NCBI GenBank assembly: GCA_032716605.1
Contig: CM064505.1
Coordinates: 47,243,805 to 47,307,804 of the forward strand
Reading direction: 5' to 3'
Source of the DNA: Paralithodes platypus
Taxonomy: Eukaryota; Arthropoda; Malacostraca; Decapoda; Lithodidae
DNA length: 64,000 nucleotides
Of this stretch, positions 52,451 to 63,930 are shown piece after piece. The notes below the pieces were generated by a model, which saw only the letters and a program-made list of their open reading frames with translations, was not told the DNA's origin and searched no databases. Position numbers and translations under genes: made by a program. Each line of letters begins with the position of its first letter. Position 1 is the stretch's first letter.

Positions 52451-52930
52451 GCCCCTGGGCCATGCAAAATCTCAGTCCTCTACCTCCCCTCCTTCCCCAC
52501 TTTCCTCCTCTCCTTCAGTTATCACCTATTTTCCCTGTTATTCCCTTATTCTGAGGTATATTTTCGTGCTAACATTAGAAATCCGATTGGAGGGTGTGGT
52601 CATCACTGATAGCAAGCGAGTGCAAGAGAGAGAGAGAGTATCGATCGACTGTGTCTCAGTGGCCTTGGGGGAAATTGGCGGGAAAGCAGATTGCCTCACC
52701 CATACATTATACAACTCGCGGGCTATATCTCCGATTTTGACCATCCAAACGCTGTTTTCACTCGTTTTATTGTTGTTTCAGGTTAATACCTTTATAATCA
52801 ACCCATAATAGGCGCATATGGATAAGTATTAATGCTATTAATGGCACAATGAATATTTTAGTGGCGGAAACACCTCAAATACGTCAGCACAGGGGGACGT
52901 TTCCAATTACCCCCATGCGCACTTCAGAGG
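52302..52930. mobile_element. MITE-T1 copy 1, TTAA-flanked (629 bp)
   Basis: TTAA at 52298-52301 and 52931-52934. It starts CCCGGGAGGCTGCGGGG and ends GCGCACTTCAGAGG. Near the start are two copies of GCGGGGAGACTCTTAAGAGT-like sequence, then a poly-A/poly-T stretch. LINE-A copy 2 shows the unfilled site, GCAGCCCTTAACAGGGTTGC, proving that a single TTAA was duplicated. It has no coding capacity. Confidence 0.92.
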
Positions 52931-53036
52931 TTAACAGGGTTGCCTGGAATGCCGCCATTAGGACAAGAGACTGAAACTGCACTTATGTGTGGAACACTCA
53001 GTCTTAACATTTTATGTATGTATGTATGTATGTATC

Positions 53037-54312
53037 TCTCATGGCTCCACATTTCCATAGTTTCCCCCATCATGATACCACGCATTCCGTACCTCTCTAT
53101 CTTTTTGTCGCACATCTTGTTCCACTTACTGCTCTCCTTAGCCCATTCAAACACCTTTCGTGCCCATCTATCACCATTAATTTTTTCCAGTCTGACCCGG
53201 TACCGTAGGACTCCCTTGTCTATTCTTTCTTCAAAGGAGCTCCACCCCGCGTCACCTCTCAAGGCTTCTACTGCAGTGTACTTGTTCGCTCCCAGTGCGA
53301 GCCTTCCGACCCTATTCTGGGCAACTTCCAGCTTTGCCGTGTCATTCGCCGTCCACGGGATGGTTTCCAGACCATACATCAGGCCCGGCACCGCCATAAC
53401 CTTTCCTTACTCCTCGCACTACTTCATACTTGTTCGCTCTACACCTTGCGGCACTGCCAAGCCTTCCCACCCACTGGCTCGCTCTTGTTAGTCACTCATC
53501 TTTTGTTTTCTCGCATCCTCTTGCATCCACTGTCATTCCCAGGTACAGTACTTGTATTCATTTGTTTGGGTAATAATATTATTCCCAAGTAGCCACGTCG
53601 CACCCACATCCGTTTCATCTCCATTCACTACTAGTACTTTACTTTTCTCCCTGCTAAAGCTCACATTCAGATCATTCCCATATTCGGACACCATATCTAG
53701 CATCCTCTGCAGATCCTCTCGGTTGTCGCTCATGATCACTACATCATCTGCATATAGCAAGATACCCAGACGTTCGTTCCCAATTAGTGTTCCCCTGCCG
53801 GCTTCTTTCATTCATGCAGCTAGTTCCTCTGTGTACATCCCAAACAGGAGGGGGGATAGCCCACAGCCCTGTCTAATTCCCTGCTTGTTTTCGACCCAGT
53901 CTGTCTCTATATCCCCCATACTGTATCTAGCCCTGGTATTCTCATACATACTTCTTATGATATTTATTATCTTTTCACTCACACCTACTGTTTCAAGCAG
54001 CCTACACAACTTGTACCTGTTCACTCTGTCATATGCTTTCTCTATGTCTAGGAAGGCGAAGTATCCCTTCCGTCCGGACTTTTTCGTATTCTCTATCACT
54101 TCTCTCACTACGAACATGTTATCTTCCCCTCTTCTGTCCACTCGAAACCCATTCTGTTCTTCTCCCATCACTCTGTTCCTTTCAAAGATCCCTTTCAGCC
54201 TTTCATTCAGCACCCCACAGAACACCTTGGAAATTGTGTCCGTTAGCGTTATTGGTCGGTAGTTTTTTAGCTTCCTTACTCCTTTGACCCCCTTTGCACG
54301 AAAGGTAAACAA
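53037..54312 (-). mobile_element. LINE-F reverse-transcriptase fragment
   Basis: Minus-strand frames at 53812-54312, 53533-53811 and 52924-53397 are collinear. They read NYRPITLTDTISKVFCGVLN, motif A FLDIEKAYDRVNR, motif B KQGIRQGCGLSPLLFGMY, motif C ILLYADDVVIMSD with both Asp, then FSREKSKVLVVNGDE. A C-terminal part reads VPGLMYGLETIPWT and VAQNRVGRLALGANKYTAVE. It is truncated at 54312 with no endonuclease and is broken by at least one stop and two shifts. Its 3' end meets the LINE-A copy 3 tail at the TGTA array. Confidence 0.85.
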
Positions 54313-55204
54313 AACTCAAGGACACGATCTCAAACGAATGTCCTTTCCTGAATTACACGTTAAAATACAACCATATTTACCAAAACGCATGGTTTTATAA
54401 ACTCAAAGTAATGAACAAGTTTTAAACACAAGAATTGCAAGGCCATCAAATGGCGTCCCTCTGACTGAAATTATTACACACGAAGTTAATTTGACGTTAA
54501 TTTGGAATAGCAAAGTCTAAAATATCAGAAAAACACTTAGCAAAGGTGCACAGACTAAGTTTTACTGAACACAATGATAATGGGGGAATTGTATGGTTGT
54601 AGGCACTTGGCAGGTGAGGGGTGCCTGTCGACCAACCGATGGTAGGCTCTAGTTCATGAATTTGTCAATCACAGCAATACCTCCTACATTACACACCTAG
54701 TACTTACTTAACTGAATAAGCAATACCTTATAACACTATAAACCTTAATTACGAACCTCTGAATGGAGGGAAAGGAAGCCTAAGTCCGGAGAAGAAGTGG
54801 GAATGATGACAGAGACTGAGGGGTAGGTAGGTGTCTCTCTCGTAGGCCTGGGGTCACGACAGACGACAATGAGGGGCCGAGGGCCAGTGCCAGGGATCCC
54901 GCCAAAAAGGGGAGGGTGACCACAAAGGGTGGCGTCGCTTGCGTAGGAATTGGCGGTCTTTTTACACAAGGGGGCATTACTCTAAATTAAAAAAAGGAAG
55001 GATTTTGACATGGAATAACAAAAGGGGTGAAAAGATAAATTAGGCTTGAAAGTATTTTAGATAGATTTGAGAATATTAGTTCTCCTGATCTACGCTAATT
55101 CCCTCTTTACATAGACAAGGGTTACTTAACCCTTCTTAAACGATACATTTCCCTTAAATATAGGGAAGAGTGAATGAAGGGGAAAAAGTCTTACAGTTAA
55201 GTCA
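54313..55204. other. Unassigned sequence between two LINEs
   Basis: About 890 bases without a convincing frame. A GC-richer block at 54780-54960 and AT-rich flanks might be part of an LTR, but no TG..CA ends, primer site or coding signal were found. Confidence 0.35.
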
Positions 55205-56768
55205 AACCTTACATACATACATACATACATAACATTTTAAGACTGAGTGTTCCACACATAAGTGCAGTTTCAGTCTCTTGTCCTAATGGCGGCGTTCCAG
55301 GCAACCCTGTTAAGGGCTGCTTCACTTGTCAAGTTCTTGGATTTGAGATCGGCGCGTATAGTCCGATCCCAGGTCTTCCTCGGTCCACCCCTTGGTGCAG
55401 CTCCCTCCACAATCACAGACCTGCATTTTGTCACCCAATTTTGTTCATCCATTCTCTCCACATGTCCATACCATCCCAGTCTACTTGTACGCATCACCTC
55501 GCTAATACTCTTTATACCTAAACGTCTCCTCAGCTCAACATTTGTTATTCTATCCTGTAGCCTGGCCCCACACATCCATCTCACCATTCTCATCTCATTA
55601 CGCTCCATTCTGTTGACATCCTCTACTTTAACGGCCCATGTTTCTGAGGCATACGTCATTGCACTTCTAACACATGAGGCATACACCTTTCCCTTCAGGG
55701 GGGAGAGGGCATTCTTTTCATGGTCAGGATTGGCATCAATTCTCTGAACTTCCCCCAGCCACACCTAATTCTAGCAACAGTGGCAGCCTCGGCCCCACCA
55801 CCGGCAGAGATGGTATCTCCTAGGTAACAAAACTTGTTCACCAGCTCCAAAGACTCATTTCCAAAATTCACAGCCACAGGATCATCACTTAACACAAGCT
55901 CGCCTTTGCACACTACGCACTCAAATTTCTCTATTTCTGACTTATCCTTCGGCAGGGGCCCCTTTATTCTACTACAGCGCTTACTCCCATGGTGTACCCA
56001 ACATCGACAGATGCTACATTGAATTGAGTTAACGCCCACTCCCTTTCCACACACTGCACATGGGTATGCACCGCTCTTTTCCACATTGCCTCGTCTCAAA
56101 CTACAATGCATAACCTTGGTTTTGTTAATATTGACTCTTAAACCCTTGCTCGCCATGCCCTCTCTCCACTTTCTGAATTTGGCCTCAGCATCCTGCATAC
56201 TGTCAGCTATTAGGACTAAATCGTCTGCATAAAACAGTTCCAACGGGAGTCCGCCTCTAAAAACTCTAGACAGCGCCTCCAAGACCATAATAAAGAGGAG
56301 GGGCTTAACACTGAACCCTGATGGACTCCAACACGGACTGCGAATTCATCACTCAGTACACCTTTCACCCTCACCGAACTTCGCGAATCCTCATACATCT
56401 TCATTATCACACGCACCAGCCACTCTTCCACACCAAGTTTCCTCATAGCCCACTGTACAACATCTCTAGGTACCCTATCAAAGGCCTTCTCCAGGTCCAC
56501 AAACACAAAGTAAAGATCCCTGCCTTTTAGTAGGTATCTTTCCTGTATCTGCCTGACTATGAATATAGCATCGGTTGTACCACGTCCTGGCATAAAACCA
56601 AACTGCATATCATCAATAGAGATGCTTTGCCTGATCAAACCCTCAAGGACTCTCTCACAGACCTTCATGATTTGGTCAAGCATTTTCAGGCCCCTATAAT
56701 TTCCTCTATCTAGCGCATCCCCTTTTCCTTTGTATATATTTACTATTACACTTTTGAGCCAATCCTCT
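55205..56768 (-). mobile_element. LINE-A copy 4, 5' truncated
   Basis: Minus-strand copy with its (TGTA)n tail at 55205-55230 and its break at about 56768. The frames 56216-56683, 55695-56288 and 55270-55764 give motif A FVDLEKAFDRVPRD, motif B HQGSVLSP, motif C FYADDLVLIAD, the PHD-like finger and the C-terminus. The breaks near 56305 (one C fewer in AAGCCCC..CTCC) and near 55705 are single-base changes in runs relative to copy 3. It is otherwise very similar to copies 2 and 3. Confidence 0.9.
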
Positions 56769-56845
56769 ATACAACATATACCAAAAGGGAAAGTACAATT
56801 TCTTCCCGTTACAGTATGACTAACACCTTTACTAACCTCTATTAA

Positions 56846-57470
56846 CCCGGGAGCTGCGGGGAGACTCTTAAGAGTTCCCCCGGCGCACTGCGGGGAGACT
56901 CTTAAGAGTCAGAGAAAACAAAAATCAACTTTTGACATCGAAAAAAAAAAAAAAAATTATATTTTTTTTTTTTATTTATTTTTTTTTTTTTGGCCCCTGG
57001 GCCATGCAAAATCTCAGTCCTCTACCTCCCCTCCTTCCCCACTTCCTCCTCTCCTTCAGTTATCACCTATTTTTCCCTGTTATTCCCTTATTCTGAGGTA
57101 TATTTCGTGCTAACATTAGAAATCCCGATTGGAGGGTGGTCATCACTGATAGCAGCGAGTGCAAGAGAGAGAGAGAGTATCGATCGACTGTGTCTCAGTG
57201 GCCTTGGGGGAAATTGGCGGGAAAAGCAGATTGCCTCACCCATACATTATACAACTCGCGGGCTATATCTCCGATTTTGACCATCCAAACGCTGTTTTCA
57301 CTCGTTTTATTGTTGTTTCAGGTTAATACCTTTATAATCAACCCATAATAGGCGCATATGGATAAGTATTAATGCTATTAATGGCACAATGAATATTTTA
57401 GTGACGGAAACACCTCAAATACGTCAGCACAGGGGGACGTTTCCAATTACCCCCATGCGCACTTCAGAGG
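56846..57470. mobile_element. MITE-T1 copy 2, TTAA-flanked (625 bp)
   Basis: TTAA at 56842-56845 and 57471-57474. Nearly identical to the copy at 52302-52930: CCCGGGAGCTGCGGGGAGAC at the start, TCAACTTTTGACATCG, poly-A/poly-T, TCGATCGACTGTGTCTCAG, and GCGCACTTCAGAGG at the end. Differences are mostly single-base indels and run lengths. Confidence 0.92.
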
Positions 57471-57474
57471 TTAA

Positions 57475-57760
57475 CCCACAATTACCCATTACTTTCTTGC
57501 ATACTCCGATAACCAAATTAGCACCTCAGCTATACCATAGAATGAAGACTGAACAATCTAAGAGAGACGCTCCTATCACAGATGTCCCAATCCTCCTCGC
57601 AAAGTAGATCCAGTCCTAAATACTTCCAGTATAGCCAAAATAGTACCTCTTACTAAGGCTCAGTTATATCACATTATGAAGGCTCCATATAGCCATGTGC
57701 CACAACAGTAATCACCACCTTACCTAGTTCCCGTATCAATTGAGAGCTCAAATAAGTCCA
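57475..57760. other. Spacer upstream of LINE-G
   Basis: Sequence that was continuous with 60885 onward before LINE-G inserted. No feature is recognised in it. Confidence 0.45.
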
Positions 57761-57850
57761 CCCGGAAAAAATATCTAAGCAAAGAAAAACGAACGAACAG
57801 CCTCGGATGCGGACGGAACCAACGTTGACGAACCACGACCGACTAAGGAC

Positions 57851-59123
57851 ATGCCTTCGGACATTCTGAGAATGGCTACGTGGAATGTTAGTGGCATGAA
57901 TGATGGCACAAAAGAGAGAGAGGTTCTGGAAGTGTTAGTGAATGCCAGGCTGGATGTATGTGGAATGACAGAGACCAAATGGAAAGGTTCAGATGTGAGA
58001 GAGTGGGAGTGTGGAATGGGTGTGTGTGCTGGAGTGACTGAAGGAACAGCGAGAGAAGGTGCATGTTTGTTTGTAAGTAGCAAATGGAAGGAATGTGTAA
58101 GAGAGTATGGGTCTGTGGGTTCAAGGATTGTGTGGGTGAGAATGAAAGTAGGAATACAAACGTGGGTGATTGTATGCGTGTATGCCCCGACAGAGGATAT
58201 ACTTGAAAGAAAGAAAGAGGAGTTCTGGATGAATCTGGAGGCGTGCCTGGAGAAGTTTGACAAGAACGAAAGAATATTTCTGATTGGGGATATGAATGGT
58301 AAGGTGGGTGATAGGAAAGTTGAGGGAGTGGTGGGAGGGTGGGGGGTACCATCAGAGGTGAATGGGAATGGTAGTGCACTTGTGGACGTATGTGTGGGGA
58401 GGAGGCTGTGGATAGCCAACACCTTCTTCCGACACAGAATGATCCACAGGTACACGTGGAAACGGATGTTGACGATGAAGGATAAGACTGGTGGAACGAA
58501 AGTCATTGATTGATTATGTATGTGTGGATGAACGAATGAAGAAATCTGTGATGGATGCTAGGGTGTATAGGAGTATTGGAGGGGGTCTGTCTGATCATTA
58601 TGTAGTGGTAGCTAAGGTTAGGATACAAAAGAAGTGGGTGAGGAGAGCGGGAGAGAGGCGAGAGGAGGGTGGAATGGTGAGGAGGGTGGAGAGGTTGCAG
58701 GAGGAGGAAGTCAGGGAGGAGTACAGGAGAGCAGTGGAAAGACGACTAGGTGGGTTCGACCTGGAAGTTATGGAGGAAGTGGAGGAGATGAGCAAGGTGT
58801 TTAAGGATGAGATCTGTGCAGCATGTGAGGAGGTGTGTGGAGTGAGGAGAAGAGGGAGGGGAGTGAAAGGTACAGCATGGTGGACAGAAGAGGTAAGAAT
58901 AGCTGTGGAAGAAAAGAAGAAAGCATATAGAGAGTGGTTGGGTAGTAGAGGGAATGAAGATTCCGAGAGACAGAAACGAGCGAGGTACGTGGAGAGTAAG
59001 AGGGTGGTGAAGAGAGTAGTGAAGGAAAGTAAGAGAAGAGTAGATGAGGAATTTGGAAGGAATCTGAGTGTAAAATGGAGGGAGAGTAAGAAACTGTTCT
59101 GGAAAAGAAGTCAAGAAAGTTAG
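57851..59123 (+). pseudogene. LINE-G endonuclease and linker, frameshifted
   Basis: From ATG: MATWNVSGMNDGTKE, CGMTETKWKG (catalytic Glu), IVCVYAPTED, IFLIGDMNGKVGDR (GDMN motif), RYTWKR, then KVID and a stop. A four-base duplication (GATTGATT at 58506-58513) causes this; the next frame resumes with IDYVCVDERMKKSV and GLSDHYVVVAKV (SDH motif). A linker rich in Glu and Arg has TAWWTEEVRIAVEEKKKAYR, homologous to the WWWN region of LINE-A. All endonuclease motifs are present across the shift. It ends at 59123 after a one-base gain in a run of A. Confidence 0.9.
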
Positions 59124-60862
59124 GGAAGGTTAGCAAGGGAAACAGTAAGGGTGTGAAAGATAAGAATGGGAGAATGCTAGCGAGAAGCAAGAGAGAGTCG
59201 AAAGATGGAGGGAGTACTTCAGTGAGTTGCTAAATGAAAGGAATGAAGAGCCAGCAAACATAGCTGGATATGGTATGGGAGGGAGAAGAAGAGAAGTAGT
59301 GGAGGAGGAGGTGGGGATCAGGAGGTCAGAAGTGTGGGAAGCCATGAAAAGAGTGAAGTTGGGGAAAGCACCAGGAACAGATGGAGTGTGTGGGGAAATG
59401 TTGAGGTATGGTGGTGAGATAGTGATAGAATGGGTATGGAAAATGTGCAAACTAGCATGGGAGAAGGGGAGTGCACCCGATGACTGGAAGACTGGCATAA
59501 TAGTCCCCCTATATAAGGGCAAAGGGGAAAGAGGAGTGTGTGGTAACCACCGAGGAATATGTCTTCTAAGCGTAGTAGGGAAGGTATACAGTAGGGTAGT
59601 GATTGAGAGAGTGAGAGTGAGAACGGAGAAATGGATAGGCGACGAGCAGGGAGGTTTTAGGAAGGGAAGAGGATGTGTAGATCAGATTTTTACCCTGAAT
59701 TGTGTTGTGGAGAAGTATCTGGAGAAGAAACAAAAGGTGTATGTTGCCTTTATGGACTTGGAGAAGGCCTATGACAGAGTGGATAGAGAAGGTTTGTGGA
59801 AAGTACTTAGAATATACGGAGTAGAGGGCAAGTTGCTGAAAGCAGTGAAGAGCATGTATGAGGGTGCAAAGGCGGCAGTACGTGTGGAGAGTGAGCAGAG
59901 CGAGTTCTTTGACCTGAATGTTGGTTTGAAACAGGGGTGTGTGATGTCCCCGTGGTTGTTTACTGTATATATGGATGGAGTTATGAAAGAAATACTATCA
60001 AGAGCAGTGGATGTTGGTGTATCGCTGAAAAGGGAGGGAATTGAGTGGAAGCTACCTATACTGCTGTTTGCGGATGATACAGTTCTGATGAGTGATAATG
60101 AATGGGAGTTGCAGGGTCTGGTAAATGAGTTTGGAACAGTGTGCGAAAAACGGAATTTGAAGGTAAATACGGGGAAGAGCAAGGTTATGGTCTTCGAAAG
60201 GGGTGAAGTCACAGAGTGTGAGGTGAAGCTGAACGGTCAGGCTATGGAGATCGTCAACTCTTTTTAAGTATCTGGGCAGTGTGTTGAGTAAAGATGGGAC
60301 TATGGATGAAGAGGTGCGGGAGAGGGTACAACAGGGGAAGAGGGTTGTAGGAACGCTAAAAGCAGTAACAAGAAATAGGGTGGTCAATATGGAAGTGAAG
60401 AAGTCCTTGCATGACAGTGTGGTAATCCCGACACTGACTTACGGAAGCGAAGCATGGACGTTGGTTGAGAGACTCAGACCAAGAGTGAGAGCAGTGGAAA
60501 TGAATTACTTAAGGAGTGCATGCGGAGTTACATGGAGGGATAGACAGACTAATGAGGAAGTAAGAAGGAGGTGTGGTGTGGAGGTAGATGTGCTGGAAAG
60601 TGTGAAAAGGAACAACTTGAGATGGTTCGGCCATATGGAACGTATGGAAAGCGAGAGAATGACTAAGAGGGTGTACGAAAGCGAGGTGGAGGGACAGAGG
60701 GGGAGAGGTAGACCGAATATGAGGTGGAAGGATGGAGTGAGGAACTACATGAACGAAGGCGGTGCTGGTTGGGGGGAGGGGCGTCGACTGACTGGGGACA
60801 GAGGTGCATGGGGGCGGTTCGTTCGTGGCCACCCCTTCGGGGATCACGGCGTCAGGCAATAG
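59124..60862 (+). pseudogene. LINE-G reverse transcriptase, frameshifted
   Basis: The main frame at 59227-60267 has KLGKAPGTDGVCGEMLR, TGIIVPLYKGKGER, GGFRKGRGCVDQIF, motif A FMDLEKAYDRVDRE, motif B KQGCVMSPWLFTVYMDG and motif C LLFADDTVLMSD, both Asp intact. A run of five T at 60261 (four expected) shifts the frame after IVNSF. It resumes at 60281 with DGTMDEEVRERVQQGKR, LTYGSEAWTLVER, WFGHMERMESERMTKR and GRGRPNMRWKDG and stops at 60860-60862. Between 59124 and 59227 the second copy shows three single-base differences that would restore one frame. Confidence 0.9.
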
Positions 60863-60884
60863 ATAGATAGATAGAATAAGTCCA

Positions 60885-62044
60885 TCAAAACTCGAGATCC
60901 CTATGGCCTACAGGGTCCAAAACCGAACCTATAAACCAAGCTCCAGCCCCCAGTAAAATCAGTTGAAAGATAGACACCAACCAGTGGTTGGTCACCAGAG
61001 TTGACCTCGAGCTCTATCATTGTTTGTTGCTGAGAATTGAGTTCCGGAGCCGGCAGACTCCGTGGCAGATTTAGATAGAAGGATCTGTCCACGTACAAGA
61101 AATCTACGTGCACCTTATAACCTTCATAAACCAGTGGGTATATAAGAGTGTAGCCAACAATGATCGCCAAGAGATCCGTCTTGAAAACTTCCTACATATG
61201 GACAATCTGGACGGCCGCGGAACCAGTCATTAGCCCCCAACATCACGGATGCAAGATAACCAGGACCAGACCAATCAAATACTACCCAAGATTCACTCTA
61301 TCAGTACTACAGTGTTACAGTGCTATTTAGAGACTCACTTATTAATATTTCTATGAAGTGGCTATATCTTTGCCCCAGTATAATTCATATATAACCATTC
61401 CATTAGGAAGTGCTAAGCGTATCAGTGTTTATTAATTAACAGGCGATATTAACTCTCGTAATGACCCATATATCCAGATATTATTACATAGAAGTGAAAC
61501 CCTAGTGATATCTGAATGCTCGCCCACTGATTTGCGTTCTATGTATTTCTGATACAAGAATATAAAACTTAGTTCAGTACCCCCTGAGGTTACTAGAATT
61601 CTCGTGCTCTAAAATACGCGTGTCTAATCTAGTCTGTGAACTACTACTTGTGCATCAGAGCTACCAGTGATAAATCTAATAGTGAATATGAATCTATAAG
61701 TAACATTTATGGTTTCCAGTATTTCAACTTGTGAATAAAGCCAGTGATCAGAAGATTAATACCTGAACGTTGGAAGTGGGAGACTAGGCTCCATCCAGAT
61801 CCACTTAATGCTAGTTGTTCAATTCTATCATTTGTCTTGTACGAGTATTCATACCTTCTTATGCTTGATATTAATCATCATCAAGAAAACTACAGAAGTG
61901 TGTACATCAATAAACGTGATCGTGTGTCTTGTTACTGTGTGTTTATTTTGTGTTCTCTATTCCTCATACCTTGTTTTGTGCATGCAGCCTTCTATACCCA
62001 GTCAGTTAGAACTCACATTACCCAAGTTAATCCTGTAGAAAAAC
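60885..62044. other. Unassigned sequence, possible LTR remnant
   Basis: No convincing gene. AATAAA signals occur near 61732 and 61909, and the segment up to 62042 ends in GGGCATAACA, which could be the end of an LTR-type element, but the start and the second copy are not visible. The minus-strand frame 60901-61170 (89 codons) matches no family I know. Confidence 0.35.
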
Positions 62045-63485
62045 AGGGCATAACATTAACCTTGCTCTTCCCCGCATTTACCTTCAAATTCTGTTTTTCG
62101 CACACTGTTCCAAACTCATTTACCAGACCCTGCAACTCCCATTCATTATCACTCATCAGAACTGTATCATCCGCAAACAGCAGTATAGGTAGCTTCCACT
62201 CAATTCCCTCCCTTTTCAGTGATACACCAACATCCACTTCTCTTGATAGTATTTCTTTCATGACTCCATCCATATATACAGTAAACAACCACAGGGACAT
62301 CACACACCCCTGTTTCAAACCAACATTCAGGTCAAAGAACTCGCTCTGCTCACACTCCACACGTACTGCCGCCTTTGCACCCTCATACATGCTCTTCACT
62401 GCTTTCAGCAACTTGCCCTCTACTCTGTATATTCTAAGTACTTTCCACAAACCTTCTCTATCCACTCTGTCATAGGCCTTCTCCAAGTCCATAAAGGCAA
62501 CATACACCTTTTGTTTCTTCTCCAGATACTTCTCCACAACACAATTCAGGGTAAAAATCTGATCTACACATCCTCTTCCCTTCCTAAAACCTCCCTGCTC
62601 GTCGCCTATCCATTTCTCCGTTCTCACTCTCACTCTCTCAATCACTACCCTACTGTATACCTTCCCTACTATGCTTAGAAGACATATTCCTCAGTGGTTA
62701 CCACACACTCCTCTTTCCCCTTTGCCCTTATATAGGGGGACTATTATGCCAGTCTTCCAGTCATCGGGTGCACTCCCCTTCTCCCATGCTAGTTTGCACA
62801 TTTTCCATACCCATTCTATCACTATCTCACCACCATACCTCAACATTTCCCCACACACTCCATCTGTTCCTGGTGCTTTCCCCAACTTCACTCTTTTCAT
62901 GGCTTCCCACACTTCTGACCTCCTGATCCCCACCTCCTCCTCCACTACTTCTCTTCTTCTCCCTCCCATACCATATCCAGCTATGTTTGCTGGCTCATTC
63001 CTTACATTTAGCAACTCACTGAAGTACTCCCTCCATCTTTCGACTCTCTCTTGCTTCTCGGCTAGCATTCTCCCATTCTTATCTTTCACACCCTTACTGT
63101 TTCCCTTGCTACCTTCCCTAACTTTCTTGACTTCTTTCCAGAACAGTTTCTTACTCTCCCTTCATTTTACACTCAGATTCCTTCCAAATTCCTCATCTAC
63201 TCTTCTCTTACTTTCCTTCACTACTCTCTTCACCACCCTCTTACTCTCCACGTACCTCGCTCGTTTCTGTCTCTCGGAATCTTCATTCCCTCTACTACCC
63301 AACCACTCTCTATATGCTTTCTTCTTTTCTTCCACAGCTATTCTTACCTCTTCTGTCCACCATACTGTACCTTTCACTGCCCTCCCTCTTCTCCTCCTCA
63401 CATGCTGTACAGATATCATCGTTAAACACCTTGCTCATCTCCTCCACTTCCTCCATAACTTCCAGGTCGAACCCACCTAGTCGTC
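62045..63485 (-). mobile_element. LINE-G copy 2, truncated at both ends
   Basis: Minus-strand copy of the linker and reverse transcriptase of LINE-G, from about the start of the WWTEEV linker (63485) to just after KVNAGKSKV (62045). The frames 63162-63419, 62691-63089 and 62013-62645 contain motif A FMDLEKAYDRVDRE, motif B KQGCVMSLWLF and motif C LLFADDTVLMSD. In the stretch 63060-63160 it keeps the open frame that LINE-G at 59.1 kb has lost. The 3' end and tail are missing, unusual for simple 5' truncation, so a later deletion or rearrangement is likely. Confidence 0.88.
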
Positions 63486-63589
63486 TGCCTCATAATAGAC
63501 AAAATATATAATGCAATCACGAATTTCAAGGTTACAGGCTTTACATTGCACATTTAGGCAAGATCAGCTGAGGTTGTGTGAACCATACA

Positions 63590-63930
63590 AATGGGCGGGA
63601 CGGTCTAATCTTGGAGGACGGAATCAGCCAAGGAAAGATTGATTGCTTGGCTCTTCCTGCCCACAACATTCGGGCGGGAAGGACCTAGCTAAGCGGGCGG
63701 GATCTTCTAGTCGGAATGGTCGGAGGGCGGGAAAGACCTGCTCCCAACGAAAAGACCGCCCTCCCCACGTGTCGGGAGGCGTTGTCTGCAGCACTAAATC
63801 CTTCCAAACTCACCAATTTTGTTTTATTTAGCCTCAACTGTTAGGTTAATTTTAGGTTAGGTTAGGTTAAGATAATATAAAGGAAACAAAAATCGTGCCA
63901 CACGCGCATGCCCAGAGGACAGGATTTGGT
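63590..63930. mobile_element. FB2-related partial element
   Basis: Shares with FB2 (47627-48235) the GCGCATG.CCAGAGGACAGGA segment, GTTAGGTTAA.TTTAGG next to TTTAGCCTCAACTGTTAGG, and GCAGCAC.AAATCC. Near 63593-63770 GGGCGGGA words repeat about five times in place of the FB2 GGCCGAG motif. It probably continues past the window end. Confidence 0.6.

Larger units (their letters stand above)
49379..53036 (+). mobile_element. LINE-A copy 3, the longest copy
   Basis: Plus-strand element beginning in the endonuclease, since the first endonuclease motifs are missing, and ending in a (TGTA)n tail at 53019-53036. MITE-T1 is inserted at 52302-52930. The C-terminal coding sequence resumes after the MITE (AGGGTTGCCTGGAATGCCGC) and matches the ends of copies 2 and 4. 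It overlies the 5' side of LINE-I. Confidence 0.9.
57761..60874 (+). mobile_element. LINE-G, full-length non-LTR retrotransposon (3.1 kb)
   Basis: Bracketed by a perfect 10-base duplication, AATAAGTCCA, at 57751-57760 and 60875-60884. A short 5' leader (about 90 bases) precedes the first ATG at 57851. One coding region for endonuclease and reverse transcriptase follows, then a brief 3' end, CACCCCTTCGGGGATCAC, and an (AGAT)n tail. The same 3' end forms the 55-bp insertion at 27691. A truncated copy is at 62045-63485. Confidence 0.92.

Noticed and set aside
54745..54977. Overlapping minus-strand frames in a GC-richer block
   Set aside because: Short, no homology, no codon bias that sets one frame apart.
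60901..61170. 89-codon minus-strand frame as a gene
   Set aside because: No family resemblance, no splice or start context, and it lies in sequence that may be an old LTR remnant.
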